Part shown: piece after piece, positions 51,731-60,472 of the stretch
Layout: the number at the start of each line of letters is the position of its first letter
How positions within the stretch are numbered: the first letter of the stretch is position 1
Assembly: GCA_965222505.1 (NCBI GenBank)
Contig: OZ244956.1
Span: 3,720,001 to 3,784,000 of the forward strand
Length of the DNA: 64,000 nt
Direction: 5' to 3'
Origin: G965222505 sp965222505
GTDB taxonomy: Bacteria > Bacteroidota > Rhodothermia > Rhodothermales > DATKEJ01
Position numbers and translations under genes: made by a program
The notes under the pieces: model-generated
What the model was told of the DNA's origin: nothing
Database searches by the model: none
Seen by the model: only the letters and a program-made list of their open reading frames with translations

Positions 51731-53362
51731 CTAAGTCGTTTCATCGTACTGGTCCGGCAGATCATTTTCGTACAACACCACATCGCCGGCCTGTGCGTGT
51801 GCCTTCAGATAGTTCTGTGCATCAAACAGCGTTTGGAACACATGGATCCGATCTTCCGGGAAATTACCCGCTTTGAGGCCTTCTTGAATGGGTTCGGTTT
51901 GCCGGGGGCCGACCAGCAGGGCAAGGTCGATATGGTTTGCGGCATACCGGCCCAGCGCATGATTCTCGTCCCATTGCTGTTCGCCCAGTTCAATCATGCC
52001 CGGCGTGATGAGGATGCGCCGCCCGGTGGTAAACCGACCGAGAATCTCTACGGCGTTTCTGGCCCCGACGGGATTGGAATTGAACGCATCATCAATAACC
52101 GTCAAGGCCCCTGCCTGCCGGAGTTGCAAGCGATGGGCTACGGGTTCAAGCCGCTGCACGGCATGGGCCATCTGCCGGAGGCGTAACCCCAGGTGCCGTC
52201 CTACGGCCAGGGCCATCAGGATGTTGAGCACGTTGTGGCGGCCCAGCAGTTTGGTTTTGAACACCTGCGTGTGGCCGGTTTCCGGTTCCTTTACGGTGAA
52301 GGTTGCACCCTCCAGGTCATACCGAATGTCATGGGCCGTCAGGTCGGCATTCTTTCCTGCGACGGACACGGTCCAGACTTTTCCTTTGGCATCGGTGGCG
52401 AGGGCGGCTACACGGGGGTCATCGGCATTGAGGACGACCGGGCCGCCGGGTTTCATGTGGCGCACCAGTTCCCCTTTGACCCGTGCGATGTTCTCAATCG
52501 GCCCCATGGTTTCGAGGTGGGCTACCCCAATGCTGGTCACGATGCCGATGTCCGGCGGAGCCAGTTCGCACAGTTCCTTGATGTCTCCGGTATAGCGAGC
52601 CCCCATTTCGAGGACGAGCATCTGATGTTCGGGTTTGAGCCGGTTGTTGACCACAATGCAGATGCCCATCGGGGTGTTGTAACTGGCCGGGGTTGCCAGC
52701 ACATTAAACCGCTGGCGCAGCACTTCGGCGAGGATAAACTTGACACTGGTTTTGCCATAGGAGCCGGTTATGGCGATGACGGTCAGGTCCGGGCGGGACA
52801 ACAGGTGGGCATGGGCCTGGCGCTTGAAGCCGTTTTGAATGGCGCGTTCAACGGGTTTCATCAGGTAGGCCGCCAGCATGACCCAAAGCGGCGCGCCAAA
52901 GTCGGCAACCCAGAAGCCCGCGAGGTATGGCAGAACCCCTTCCGGCAGACCGAGGCGCAGGGTGTAGACGAGGCCAACCAGGAAAGCGGCGACGGCCAAA
53001 ACAGCAGCGGTGCCGAGGAGTCGTTTGAGCCGGGGGGTATAGGCCAGCGGCTTTTTCTGTTGCTCGCTGCGGTAGTACCGGGAGGAGGCGAACGTCACGG
53101 TCCACACGGGCAGCGCGATCACAGTCGCCCAAAATGGCGACCACATGTACATACCCAGCGTGAGCAGGGCCAGGGTGATCAGGCCGATCACGTGGGAACG
53201 GGTCATGACGATGCGGGTGAGGCGTGCGCCCAGCCAGCCGGCAAACTCATTCGTCTTGTACCCTTCAAGCTGAAACATGTGCAGGAAGTACCGCAGTCTG
53301 CGCCAGGCCCGCCACGCTGAAAACAGGGCGGTGATGATCAGAAGGGCGTAGAGGGTAAACAA
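51731..53362 (-). CDS. Membrane-anchored Mur-ligase-like ATPase (MurF-related)
   Basis: 543 residues. The N-terminal ~180 residues hold about four or five transmembrane segments (MFTLYALLIITALFSAW, VIGLITLALLTLGMYMW, LLGTAAVLAVAAFLVGLVYTL) in place of the soluble MurF N-domain. The central ATPase has P-loop ITGSYGKTSVK, EMGARYTGDIKELCELAPPDIGIVTSIG and VLNADDPRV. The C-terminal ligase domain contains VIDDAFNSNPVGARNAVEIL and ILITPGMIELG. It would join an amino acid or peptide to an acyl-type acceptor, with the membrane part perhaps holding a lipid-linked substrate (inference). It starts 19 bp after the alpha/beta hydrolase gene in the same direction. An ordinary cytosolic murF probably exists elsewhere. 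Confidence 0.82.
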   Translation of the reverse strand: MFTLYALLIITALFSAWRAWRRLRYFLHMFQLEGYKTNEFAGWLGARLTRIVMTRSHVIGLITLALLTLGMYMWSPFWATVIALPVWTVTFASSRYYRSEQQKKPLAYTPRLKRLLGTAAVLAVAAFLVGLVYTLRLGLPEGVLPYLAGFWVADFGAPLWVMLAAYLMKPVERAIQNGFKRQAHAHLLSRPDLTVIAITGSYGKTSVKFILAEVLRQRFNVLATPASYNTPMGICIVVNNRLKPEHQMLVLEMGARYTGDIKELCELAPPDIGIVTSIGVAHLETMGPIENIARVKGELVRHMKPGGPVVLNADDPRVAALATDAKGKVWTVSVAGKNADLTAHDIRYDLEGATFTVKEPETGHTQVFKTKLLGRHNVLNILMALAVGRHLGLRLRQMAHAVQRLEPVAHRLQLRQAGALTVIDDAFNSNPVGARNAVEILGRFTTGRRILITPGMIELGEQQWDENHALGRYAANHIDLALLVGPRQTEPIQEGLKAGNFPEDRIHVFQTLFDAQNYLKAHAQAGDVVLYENDLPDQYDETT

Positions 53363-53380
53363 GGGTTTCAGGCAGGCAGG

Positions 53381-54160
53381 TTAATGGGCCAAAAAATAGC
53401 GGGTGGCCGCGTTAAAGGTAGCGGGGGCATCCAGGTAGCCGTAATGACCGGCCCCGTCCAGTTCTACAAGCCCGGCATCCGGGATGCGGGATTCCAGCAC
53501 GCGCATTTGGTGGTCAGAGATGGCCGGATCGTTGGTGCCCCGAAACAACAGGGTGGGGACGCGCACGCGATCCAGCCGGTCATCCACGTAGAAATTGACC
53601 GTTTTGACAAAGGTTTCCCGCATGGTACCTTGCAGGGCACGGTAGTCCGAGGAACCGAGGGCTTTCCAGAGCAAGGTGTGCCGTAACCAGTCGAGGCAAT
53701 GGCTGCGGATCGGTTCAGGCAGGATTTCGAAGGGGGCTTTGAGCGTTTTGGCCGTGTACTTTCGGGCGTAGTACGTCCACTTGCGAATGGGTGGGATACC
53801 GGACGGGCTCACGAGCACCATCCGATGAATGCAGTCCGCCATTTGAGGTTCGGTTGCCATGTACAGGCCGATGCGGCCCCCATTGGAATGGCCGATCCAG
53901 GCCACCGGCTGCCCGATTTTGGTTTGTATGAAGCGGTACACCAGGGCTGCATATTCGGGGACGCCCCAGGGTTCGGGCGGTGGGGGGGCGAGGCCGTGCC
54001 CAGGCACGTCCAGGTTGTACACCCGGTAGCGGTCGGACAACGCCTGCGCTATGGGCTGCATCAGCCGTGCCGAACTTCCCCATCCGTGGAGCACAAGGAC
54101 CGGTGGCGCGTCGTCCGGGCCGGACACGTCGTATCGTAAGCCTTCGAAGGTAGCGGGCAT
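53381..54160 (-). CDS. Alpha/beta hydrolase
   Basis: 259 residues from ATG 54160 (MPATFEGLRYDVSG). Oxyanion HGWGSSARLMQ; nucleophile Ser in WIGHSNGGRIGLYMA; acidic residue in FRGTNDPAISD; catalytic His in DGAGHYGYLDAP. This is the esterase/haloperoxidase type without signal peptide. It is encoded just before the membrane Mur ligase, with a 18-bp gap, so the two are likely cotranscribed and may act on one substrate. Specificity is not predictable. Confidence 0.88.
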   Translation of the reverse strand: MPATFEGLRYDVSGPDDAPPVLVLHGWGSSARLMQPIAQALSDRYRVYNLDVPGHGLAPPPPEPWGVPEYAALVYRFIQTKIGQPVAWIGHSNGGRIGLYMATEPQMADCIHRMVLVSPSGIPPIRKWTYYARKYTAKTLKAPFEILPEPIRSHCLDWLRHTLLWKALGSSDYRALQGTMRETFVKTVNFYVDDRLDRVRVPTLLFRGTNDPAISDHQMRVLESRIPDAGLVELDGAGHYGYLDAPATFNAATRYFLAH

Positions 54161-54683
54161 GGGGCAAGGGTGGGTGTGCGCATACGAAACCAGCCTAAAA
54201 CTACGGGTCGGTACACTCTGGTGGACATGAGGATTCTGAAGATCCTGACAAATTAGGCTGTGATCCGGCCTGGAGGATAAGCCGGGACAGGGGCACGAAA
54301 CAATCCATTTGCCCGCCGCGTCTGAAGTTGCAACGGGATGCATATGACCGGCAAATTTGGTAACACACCTGGTTAAGCCGTACCTTGCCCGTCAGGGCGT
54401 ATTGCCAGATCAATCGTCCTACCCCTTCAGAGGAGGAAAGTAACAATTGGTTCAGGGCCTTACCCGCCACACTCCACGAGGTGTTCAGCGAGACGTCGTT
54501 TTATGCTAAGGTCGACGCGTCCTCAGGGCCGTCACAGCCCTGCGTATCCCTCGCTGACAGGCTTCATGATTAACGTATTCTCTCTTGGGCTGGCTTTGGA
54601 GCCGTCCTGTGCGTCATTTTACGCACCCTCTGCCGATGCCGGGCATCGGTTTAGATTAACCCATACAACACGGTACTATTTCT
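54161..54683. other. 523-bp leader region before rho, no gene found
   Basis: No protein-like frame, tRNA or recognisable RNA gene was found. The text contains gaggaggaaagt (near 54431), which resembles only superficially the conserved RNase P gaggaaagtcc box. Known rho genes are often autoregulated through a long leader, so a structured or attenuated leader is plausible here (inference). Confidence 0.35.
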
Positions 54684-55790
54684 ATGTCGGATCAACCATT
54701 TTCAGGCATGTTGGAATTGATCGGGGACCGAAAGTTCGGTTTCGTGCGCGAACTGCGCCCCGACGTTCCCAAGGGGGACAATGATCCGTTCGTTCCGCCG
54801 GCCATGATCAACAAGTACAGTCTCCGGGATGGCGCCTTGATTGAAGGTACGCTGCGGCGTGGCCGCAAGAAGGCGATGCAAGTCAGCTACATCGACAGCG
54901 TCATGGGGATTCCGGTGCCGATCTGGGTCAAGCTCAAGCCGTTTGATTCCGGCCAGACCATCTACCCGAATGAAAAATTCCGGCTGGTGACATCGCCCAA
55001 AGACATTTCGATGCGTGTGGTGGACCTGGTAGCCCCCATCGGAAAAGGGCAACGGGCTCTGATCGTTGCGCCTCCCCGCGCTGGCAAAACCGTGTTGATC
55101 AAGCAGATGGCTGCCGCCATTGCCACCAACCACGATGAGGTGGACATTGTAGCCTTGTTGGTAGATGAGCGGCCCGAAGAAGTGACCGACTTTATCCGTT
55201 CTACGCCCGCCATGGTGTTTGCCTCTTCCAACGACCGGGACCAGGACAACCATGTACGGGTATCGACGCTTGCGCTGGAATATTCGCGCAGGTTGGTCGA
55301 GATGCGGCGGGACGTGGTGCTGTTCCTCGATTCGTTGACGCGGCTGGGCCGGACGTTCAACATGTACTCGAACAGTGGCCGGACCCTCTCCGGTGGCCTT
55401 GATGCCCGTGCCCTGAACATCCCCCGCCGCATTTTCGGTTCGGCACGAAACATTGAAGGAGGAGGCTCGCTCACCATTATCGGTACGGTGCTGATTGAGA
55501 CCGGTAGCCGTATGGACGAAGTCATTTTTGAGGAATTCAAAGGCACCGGCAACGCCGAAGTCGTCCTGGACCGCAAGATTGCGGACCGGCGCATCTACCC
55601 GGCCCTGAATCTGCGCAAGAGCCGTACCCGCAACGAGGAATTGTTGCTTGGTGAGGCAGCCGTTCAACACCAGCGGTTGTTCCGTGCCCTCAACAGCCGC
55701 TCGCCGATGGAAGCCATGCAAGCCTTGATTCGGCACGTCCAGCAAACCCCCACCAACGCAGACTTGCTCGACGAACTGGTGCCGGGCTAA
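54684..55790 (+). CDS. rho: Transcription termination factor Rho (short form)
   Basis: 368 residues, shorter than E. coli Rho (419) and much shorter than the extended Rho of many Bacteroidota. The N-terminal helix bundle is mostly absent; the protein begins almost at the RNA-binding OB region (MLELIGDRKFGFVREL, DPFVPPAMINKYSLRDG). The ATPase has Walker A APPRAGKTVLIKQM (K135), Walker B VVLFLDSLTRLGRTFN, and the Q loop/R loop segments (RTLSGGLDARALNIPRRIFGSARNIEGGGSLTIIGT). It ends transcripts that lack intrinsic terminators. A 523-bp leader precedes it, and radC follows. Confidence 0.96.
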   Translation: MSDQPFSGMLELIGDRKFGFVRELRPDVPKGDNDPFVPPAMINKYSLRDGALIEGTLRRGRKKAMQVSYIDSVMGIPVPIWVKLKPFDSGQTIYPNEKFRLVTSPKDISMRVVDLVAPIGKGQRALIVAPPRAGKTVLIKQMAAAIATNHDEVDIVALLVDERPEEVTDFIRSTPAMVFASSNDRDQDNHVRVSTLALEYSRRLVEMRRDVVLFLDSLTRLGRTFNMYSNSGRTLSGGLDARALNIPRRIFGSARNIEGGGSLTIIGTVLIETGSRMDEVIFEEFKGTGNAEVVLDRKIADRRIYPALNLRKSRTRNEELLLGEAAVQHQRLFRALNSRSPMEAMQALIRHVQQTPTNADLLDELVPG

Positions 55791-55831
55791 GGGAGTTGTG
55801 AATAAAAACCGGTTACACATCTCCCGGCTCA

Positions 55832-55865
55832 GGTGTCTTAGGTATACCTATACCTTCATGACACC
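55832..55865 (+). promoter_or_regulatory. Two-part hairpin between rho and radC
   Basis: The stem ggtgtc (55832-55837) pairs with gacacc (55860-55865), and inside it aggtata (55840-55846) pairs with tatacct (55849-55855). There is no T-run, so it is not a classic terminator. It ends 8 bp before the radC ATG and could affect radC translation. Confidence 0.5.
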
Positions 55866-55873
55866 GCACGTTC

Positions 55874-56620
55874 ATGTCTCTGATCCCATCTTCCGAACCA
55901 AGGGTTCGCTATACCTTACCTATTCGAGAATGGCACCAATCGGATCGGCCCCGTGAAAAACTGCTCCGGTTAGGGCCGGCTGTTTTGTCTGATGGTGAGT
56001 TGTTGGGGTTGGTGCTGGGCAGTGGATTACGTACGCCGTCAGGGCCGATATCGGCTGTACAGTTGGGGCAACTTCTGCTGAAGTCGTATGAGTCATTGGC
56101 CGGGCTGGCACGCCGCGAGGTGCGGGAGTTGATGCGGGTACCGGGTATTGGACCGGCCAAGGCTGCGCAACTGACGGCGGCCTTCGAAATGGGGCGGCGG
56201 GTTGAAGCCGGCGAGGCCCGTGAGCGGGTGCAGGTGTGCGCCCCGGCCGAGGTAGCTGCCGTGTATGGGCCACAGATGCGTTATTTGAAGCGGGAGGTAT
56301 TTAAGGTTGTGCTTCTGAATACGGCCAACATTATTACTGGTGATTTTACGGTTAGTGAAGGCGGGTTGGCTTCCAGTATCGTCGAGCCGCGGGCTGTGTT
56401 TCAGCGTGCAGTGCTGGAGAATGCCGCCGGTCTGATTTGTTTGCACAACCATCCATCGGGCAATCCGGAGCCGAGCAGACAAGACATACGGATCACGCGT
56501 CAGTTGGTGGCCGCTGGTCGGCTGATGGGAATTCCCGTGCATGACCACCTGATTATTGCCGGAAAAACGTATACTTCACTGGCTGAGCGGGGTTTGCTTG
56601 GGGAAGAAGAGGGGAGCTGA
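55874..56620 (+). CDS. radC: RadC/JAB-domain DNA repair-associated protein
   Basis: 248 residues. The N-terminal UPF0758 helix-hairpin-helix part (REKLLRLGPAVLSDGELLGLVLGSG, LMRVPGIGPAKAAQLTAAFEMGRR) is followed by the JAB/MPN+ domain with the metal motif HNHPSGNPEPSRQD and the upstream Glu in GGLASSIVEPRAVF. The role of RadC is not established, although it is historically linked to DNA repair. The gene starts 9 bp after a hairpin, in the same direction as rho. Confidence 0.95.
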   Translation: MSLIPSSEPRVRYTLPIREWHQSDRPREKLLRLGPAVLSDGELLGLVLGSGLRTPSGPISAVQLGQLLLKSYESLAGLARREVRELMRVPGIGPAKAAQLTAAFEMGRRVEAGEARERVQVCAPAEVAAVYGPQMRYLKREVFKVVLLNTANIITGDFTVSEGGLASSIVEPRAVFQRAVLENAAGLICLHNHPSGNPEPSRQDIRITRQLVAAGRLMGIPVHDHLIIAGKTYTSLAERGLLGEEEGS

Positions 56621-56693
56621 ACGCAGGCTGGATCTATGCCAATTGTGTGTAAATACGTAAGAATGAGGGGCCAAAAGCGGGATAAAAAGAAAA

Positions 56694-56727
56694 TATTTTA
56701 TGTTTGAATTCCCATAAAATAGGTTTG
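56694..56727 (+). promoter_or_regulatory. AT-rich inverted repeat with TAGGTTTG box, candidate promoter/operator
   Basis: tattttatg (56694-56702) pairs with cataaaata (56713-56721), with a 10-bp loop. It overlaps TAGGTTTG (56720-56727), a match to the Bacteroidota TAnnTTTG box. It lies in the 349-bp space between radC (56620) and the HTH gene (56970). No gene was found in that space. Confidence 0.35.
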
Positions 56728-56969
56728 TATCTTGTTCAGTAATGTCGTAGCATACGGTCCTTTAGCCGCTCATCCCACGCGTCATCCTGTGTATTTACCT
56801 TGCAACCCGGCATCCAATAGGGCCTTCTTAACTGCGCGGGTGGGCTTCCTAAGGTTGCATCAGCGCACCTAAAGATTGAGTTTCTTTCGTATACCCTGGA
56901 TGGTTGTCGGTTGTTGCCAAGCCGCAGCCCTCCTCAGCTAGTCAAAAAACTCGAAACCTCACGTAAGTA

Positions 56970-57470
56970 ATGGTAGACGGGCAAAAAGTAGTCCCCCCTT
57001 CCCGTGTTCTTAGAACGATCATCAGGAAGGCGCGCCGGAACGTGAACATGTCGGAAGCCGATGTGGCCCAGCAAGTTGGGCTTACCACGGATCAGTATGT
57101 TGCTTTTGAGAGTGGCCTTGCCGAGATTGAAGAGACAACGGTTAACAATATTATCGGCACGCTCAATATTGATGTATTGGACCAATGGATTAAGCTGGCC
57201 CACCTTTGGCGGGAGCCGGTCCAGCGGGAACGTGCTGCTACGCGCAAAAAGGCCAAGGCCAAGGCGCTTCGTCCGGTAGGACATGAGCTGGAAGAACAGC
57301 GCCTTACCGAAAAGCTGACCACCATTGCACACAGCGTGGAGCATACCTTCAACAGCCTGGGTGCCAAACCGGGGATCGATTACACGTACATGGACGTGCT
57401 TCGGCTGAGCATCAGCATTTATACAGCCGAACAAAACAAGCCGGTCAAAGCCATCAACGGTACCCTGTAA
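56970..57470 (+). CDS. XRE-family HTH regulator
   Basis: 166 residues. The N-terminal Cro/CI-type helix-turn-helix is LRTIIRKARRNVNMSEADVAQQVGLTTDQYVAFESGLAEIE (residues ~14-55). A basic linker (RERAATRKKAKAKALRPV) and a C-terminal helical segment follow. Its target is unknown. It lies 100 bp before tatA with only degenerate sequence in between. The AT-rich inverted repeat at 56694-56727 could be its own operator (inference). Confidence 0.75.
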   Translation: MVDGQKVVPPSRVLRTIIRKARRNVNMSEADVAQQVGLTTDQYVAFESGLAEIEETTVNNIIGTLNIDVLDQWIKLAHLWREPVQRERAATRKKAKAKALRPVGHELEEQRLTEKLTTIAHSVEHTFNSLGAKPGIDYTYMDVLRLSISIYTAEQNKPVKAINGTL

Positions 57471-57570
57471 ATCCTGTCTGGTGCGCTTGTGTCGGAACCG
57501 CTCTTGCTCCGGTCCGTTCACCCATTCCTACGTAAATCATCCCCCTTTTTAAAACCTAACGGGAAGTAAT

Positions 57571-57843
57571 ATGGGCAGTTTCGGACCCATGGAAATCCTG
57601 GTCATCTTTCTGGTGATCCTCCTGCTTTTCGGCGCCAAGCGTATCCCTGAAATTGCGAAAGGCCTCGGCAAAGGCATTCGTGAATTCAAGCAAGCCACCC
57701 GCGAAATCAGCGACGAAATTAATGCGGCCTCAAATGAGGTCAACGCTGCACGGCGCATTCAGCCGCCCCATCAACCGGCCACGCCCCGCAGCACCCCGGC
57801 GCAGTCCCAGCCTGTCAATCCACCGGAGAATGCCGGCTCCTGA
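57571..57843 (+). CDS. tatA: Twin-arginine translocase subunit TatA/E
   Basis: 90 residues. A single N-terminal transmembrane helix (MGSFGPMEILVIFLVILLLFGAKRIPEIAKGLGKG) with the FGAKRIPE hinge and an amphipathic helix is diagnostic. A Pro/Ser/Gln-rich tail ends the protein. It forms the pore for folded proteins. No tatC is in the window. The next gene, gatA, starts 40 bp later. Confidence 0.93.
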   Translation: MGSFGPMEILVIFLVILLLFGAKRIPEIAKGLGKGIREFKQATREISDEINAASNEVNAARRIQPPHQPATPRSTPAQSQPVNPPENAGS

Positions 57844-57882
57844 AGTTTTTCTACCCCCTAAGTATGTTTTGGCCGGAGGCCT

Positions 57883-59364
57883 TTGTCCGACATGCGTTAT
57901 CCAACGTATGCCGCCGCCCGTTTGGCGCTTGAGCAAAACGAGACCAGTTGCGAAGCCCTGGTCTCTTCTTTTTTGGCGGTTATCGAAGCCGAAAATGAGG
58001 CCCTCAATATCTTCCTGTCGGTAGATGCCGAAGGGGCCCTCGAACGTGCGCACGAACTCGACCAGGAACGTGCCGAAGGGCATTTGCGCCCGCTGACCGG
58101 GCTCGTGATGGGCATCAAAGATGTCATCTGTATCCAGGGACAACAAGCCACGTGTGGTTCCCGAATGCTCGAAGGGTTTACCTCACTCTACGATGCCACC
58201 GCCGTTGACCGCCTGCGCAAGGCCGGGGCCGTCTTCATCGGCAAGCTCAACTGTGATGAGTTTGCCATGGGATCTTCCAATGAAAACTCCTACTTTGGGC
58301 CTGTGCGCAACCCCCATGATCCAGCGTATGTGCCCGGCGGTTCCTCCGGCGGGTCCGCCGCTGCGGTAGCCGCAGGGATGTGCCACGCCACGCTCGGCAC
58401 GGATACCGGCGGGTCCATTCGGCAACCCGCTGCCTTCTGTGGAGTCGTGGGCTTAAAACCCACGTATGGCCGCGTCAGTCGGCTGGGCCTAGTGGCGTTT
58501 GCTTCTTCCTTTGACGCCATCGGCCCATTTGCACATTCGGTAGAGGATGTAGCCGTCGTCCTGCAAGCCATGGCCGGGGTCGATCCCTGGGACTCAACGA
58601 GTGCCCCGGTAGCCGTACCCGATTACACCATTCCGCTCAATGCGGGTGTTTCAGGACTGCGCATCGGGCTGCCCCAAGAGTATTATGCAGAAGGACTTGA
58701 TGCGGGCATTCGGGCTGTACTGGATGCGCAAGTGATGGCCCTCAAAGCCGCCGGTGCCGAGATTCAGGAGGTCTCCCTTCCGTTAACGCGCTATGGCATA
58801 GCAACTTATTACATTCTTACCACGGCAGAGGCTTCCAGTAACTTGGCCCGGTACGATGGCGTGCGTTACGGTCATCGGGCGGATATACAGGCCGTCCGGC
58901 GTGCATGGGAAGCCGATCCCGATGCCGAAGATGCCTTGTTGCAGCGGTGGTATGCGCAGACCCGCGCCGAAGGCTTCGGCCCCGAGGTTAAGCGCCGTAT
59001 CATGCTCGGGACGTATGTGCTCTCCGCCGGGTACTACGATGCCTATTATGGCAAGGCCCAGCAAGTCCGCACCTTGATCCGCCAGGATTTTGAACGGGTG
59101 TTTGAAGAGGTAGACCTCTTACTCACACCCGCAACTCCGACGCCAGCTTTCAAGTTGGGGAGCAAAACCCAGGACCCGCTGGAGATGTACCTCAGCGACG
59201 TGTACACCGTCTCGGCCAGTCTGGCCGGTATTCCCGGCCTGGTGGTGCCCATTGGCCAACATCCCGAAGCCCCCCACCTCCCCATCGGGGCCCAACTCCT
59301 CGGCAAACATTTCGACGAGGCCACACTGATGCGGGTGGGGAATGTGATAGGTTCTACGTTCTAG
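57883..59364 (+). CDS. gatA: Aspartyl/glutamyl-tRNA amidotransferase subunit A with repeat-derived C-terminus
   Basis: 493 residues. The amidase-signature triad is conserved at the family's usual positions: K79 (VMGIKDVIC), S154 (GGSSGGSAAAVAAG) and S178 (GTDTGGSIRQPAAFCG). The start MSDMRYPTYAAARLALEQ is normal. It hydrolyses glutamine to supply ammonia for Asn/Gln-tRNA formation. The expected C-terminus after HFDEATLMRVGN is replaced by VIGSTF and a stop, of which the end is read from a heptamer repeat (59350-59389). This shortens the usual tail slightly and probably does not affect the active site. Confidence 0.96.
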   Translation: MSDMRYPTYAAARLALEQNETSCEALVSSFLAVIEAENEALNIFLSVDAEGALERAHELDQERAEGHLRPLTGLVMGIKDVICIQGQQATCGSRMLEGFTSLYDATAVDRLRKAGAVFIGKLNCDEFAMGSSNENSYFGPVRNPHDPAYVPGGSSGGSAAAVAAGMCHATLGTDTGGSIRQPAAFCGVVGLKPTYGRVSRLGLVAFASSFDAIGPFAHSVEDVAVVLQAMAGVDPWDSTSAPVAVPDYTIPLNAGVSGLRIGLPQEYYAEGLDAGIRAVLDAQVMALKAAGAEIQEVSLPLTRYGIATYYILTTAEASSNLARYDGVRYGHRADIQAVRRAWEADPDAEDALLQRWYAQTRAEGFGPEVKRRIMLGTYVLSAGYYDAYYGKAQQVRTLIRQDFERVFEEVDLLLTPATPTPAFKLGSKTQDPLEMYLSDVYTVSASLAGIPGLVVPIGQHPEAPHLPIGAQLLGKHFDEATLMRVGNVIGSTF

Positions 59365-59389
59365 GTTCTACGTTCTAGGTTCTACGTTC
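59350..59389. repeat. Heptamer array, GTTCTAC family, one arm
   Basis: Tandem units ggttcta cgttcta ggttcta cgttcta ggttcta cgttc run from 59350 to 59389, alternating at the first base. The gatA stop codon lies within it. A convincing complementary arm was not found; aacaacgtcgcacg near 59466 is at best a remnant. The rest of 59390-59566 holds no gene. Confidence 0.85.
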
Positions 59390-59566
59390 GGTTTACCTGG
59401 ACGTTGGCAGTGCATCCCATAGGGTCCGGCACTTCGTTCATTGCTCAGCAAGACTTATGGGCCCGAACAACGTCGCACGAATTACCCATGAAGTGCAGCG
59501 CCTTAGAAAGGCAGCCTTTAAATTAGCCGCCCTTAACTCGATTAGATATTTACGCTTTGCTTACTT

Positions 59567-60445
59567 ATGAGCATTTTAGTTGATCAACATACACGCCTGA
59601 TTGTCCAGGGCTTTACAGGATCGGAAGGCACGTTTCATGCCGGGCAAATGATTGAATATGGTACCCAGGTGGTGGCTGGTGTTACGCCCGGAAAGGGAGG
59701 ACGCTCACACTTGGACCGTCCTGTATTTAATACGGTGCGCGAGGCGGTTGCGGCTACGCAGGCCAACACTTCGGTGATCTTTGTGCCCCCCCCGTTTGCG
59801 GCCGATGCCATCATGGAAGCCGCCGATGCCGGTATTGGCGTGATCGTTTGTATCACTGAAGGGATACCCGTAGCAGACATGATCCGGGCCTATCACTTCA
59901 TACAGAAGAAGGGCGCCCGGTTGGTCGGGCCGAACTGCCCTGGTGTATTGACCCCCGGCGAAGCCAAGGTCGGGATTATGCCGGCCATGATTTTCAGCAA
60001 GGGGTCGGTGGGGGTGGTCTCCCGCTCCGGTACGCTCACCTACGAGGCCGTGGATCAACTGACGCGGCAAGGGTTGGGCCAAAGCACAGCCGTTGGTATC
60101 GGGGGGGATCCGGTGATTGGCACGCGTTTTATTGATACCCTTGAATTGTTCGAGGCCGACCCGGCCACGGAGGCCGTGGTCATGATCGGTGAGATCGGTG
60201 GCTCGGCGGAAGAAGAGGCCGCGGCCTACATCAAGGCTGAAATGACGAAGCCCGTGTTTGCGTTCATTGCCGGGCGTACCGCGCCACCCGGTCGCCGGAT
60301 GGGCCATGCAGGGGCCATTATTTCCGGTGGCAAAGGAACGGCTGACGAGAAGTTTCGGGTCTTGCGTGAGGCCGGGGCTACCGTGGTCGAAAACCCGGCC
60401 CACATCGGAGATGCCGTCCAAGCCCATTTTGAACAAGTGGCTTGA
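59567..60445 (+). CDS. sucD: Succinyl-CoA synthetase alpha subunit
   Basis: 292 residues, the usual length. The CoA-binding fold (LIVQGFTGSEGTFHAGQMIEYGTQVVAGVTPGKGG) and VPPPFAADAIMEAADAG, ITEGIPVADM, GPNCPGVLTPGEAKVGIMP are typical. The phosphorylated active-site His is H247 in RRMGHAGAI. With a beta subunit (sucC, not in this window) it makes ATP or GTP from succinyl-CoA. It is followed after 27 bp by engB. Confidence 0.96.
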   Translation: MSILVDQHTRLIVQGFTGSEGTFHAGQMIEYGTQVVAGVTPGKGGRSHLDRPVFNTVREAVAATQANTSVIFVPPPFAADAIMEAADAGIGVIVCITEGIPVADMIRAYHFIQKKGARLVGPNCPGVLTPGEAKVGIMPAMIFSKGSVGVVSRSGTLTYEAVDQLTRQGLGQSTAVGIGGDPVIGTRFIDTLELFEADPATEAVVMIGEIGGSAEEEAAAYIKAEMTKPVFAFIAGRTAPPGRRMGHAGAIISGGKGTADEKFRVLREAGATVVENPAHIGDAVQAHFEQVA

Positions 60446-60472
60446 CTTGCTCTTGTCGAACCGGCACCGCCT

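Noticed and set aside
54161..54683. RNase P RNA or another stable RNA in the rho leader
   Set aside because: Only a short gaggaaagt-like string is present; the surrounding conserved RNase P boxes are missing.
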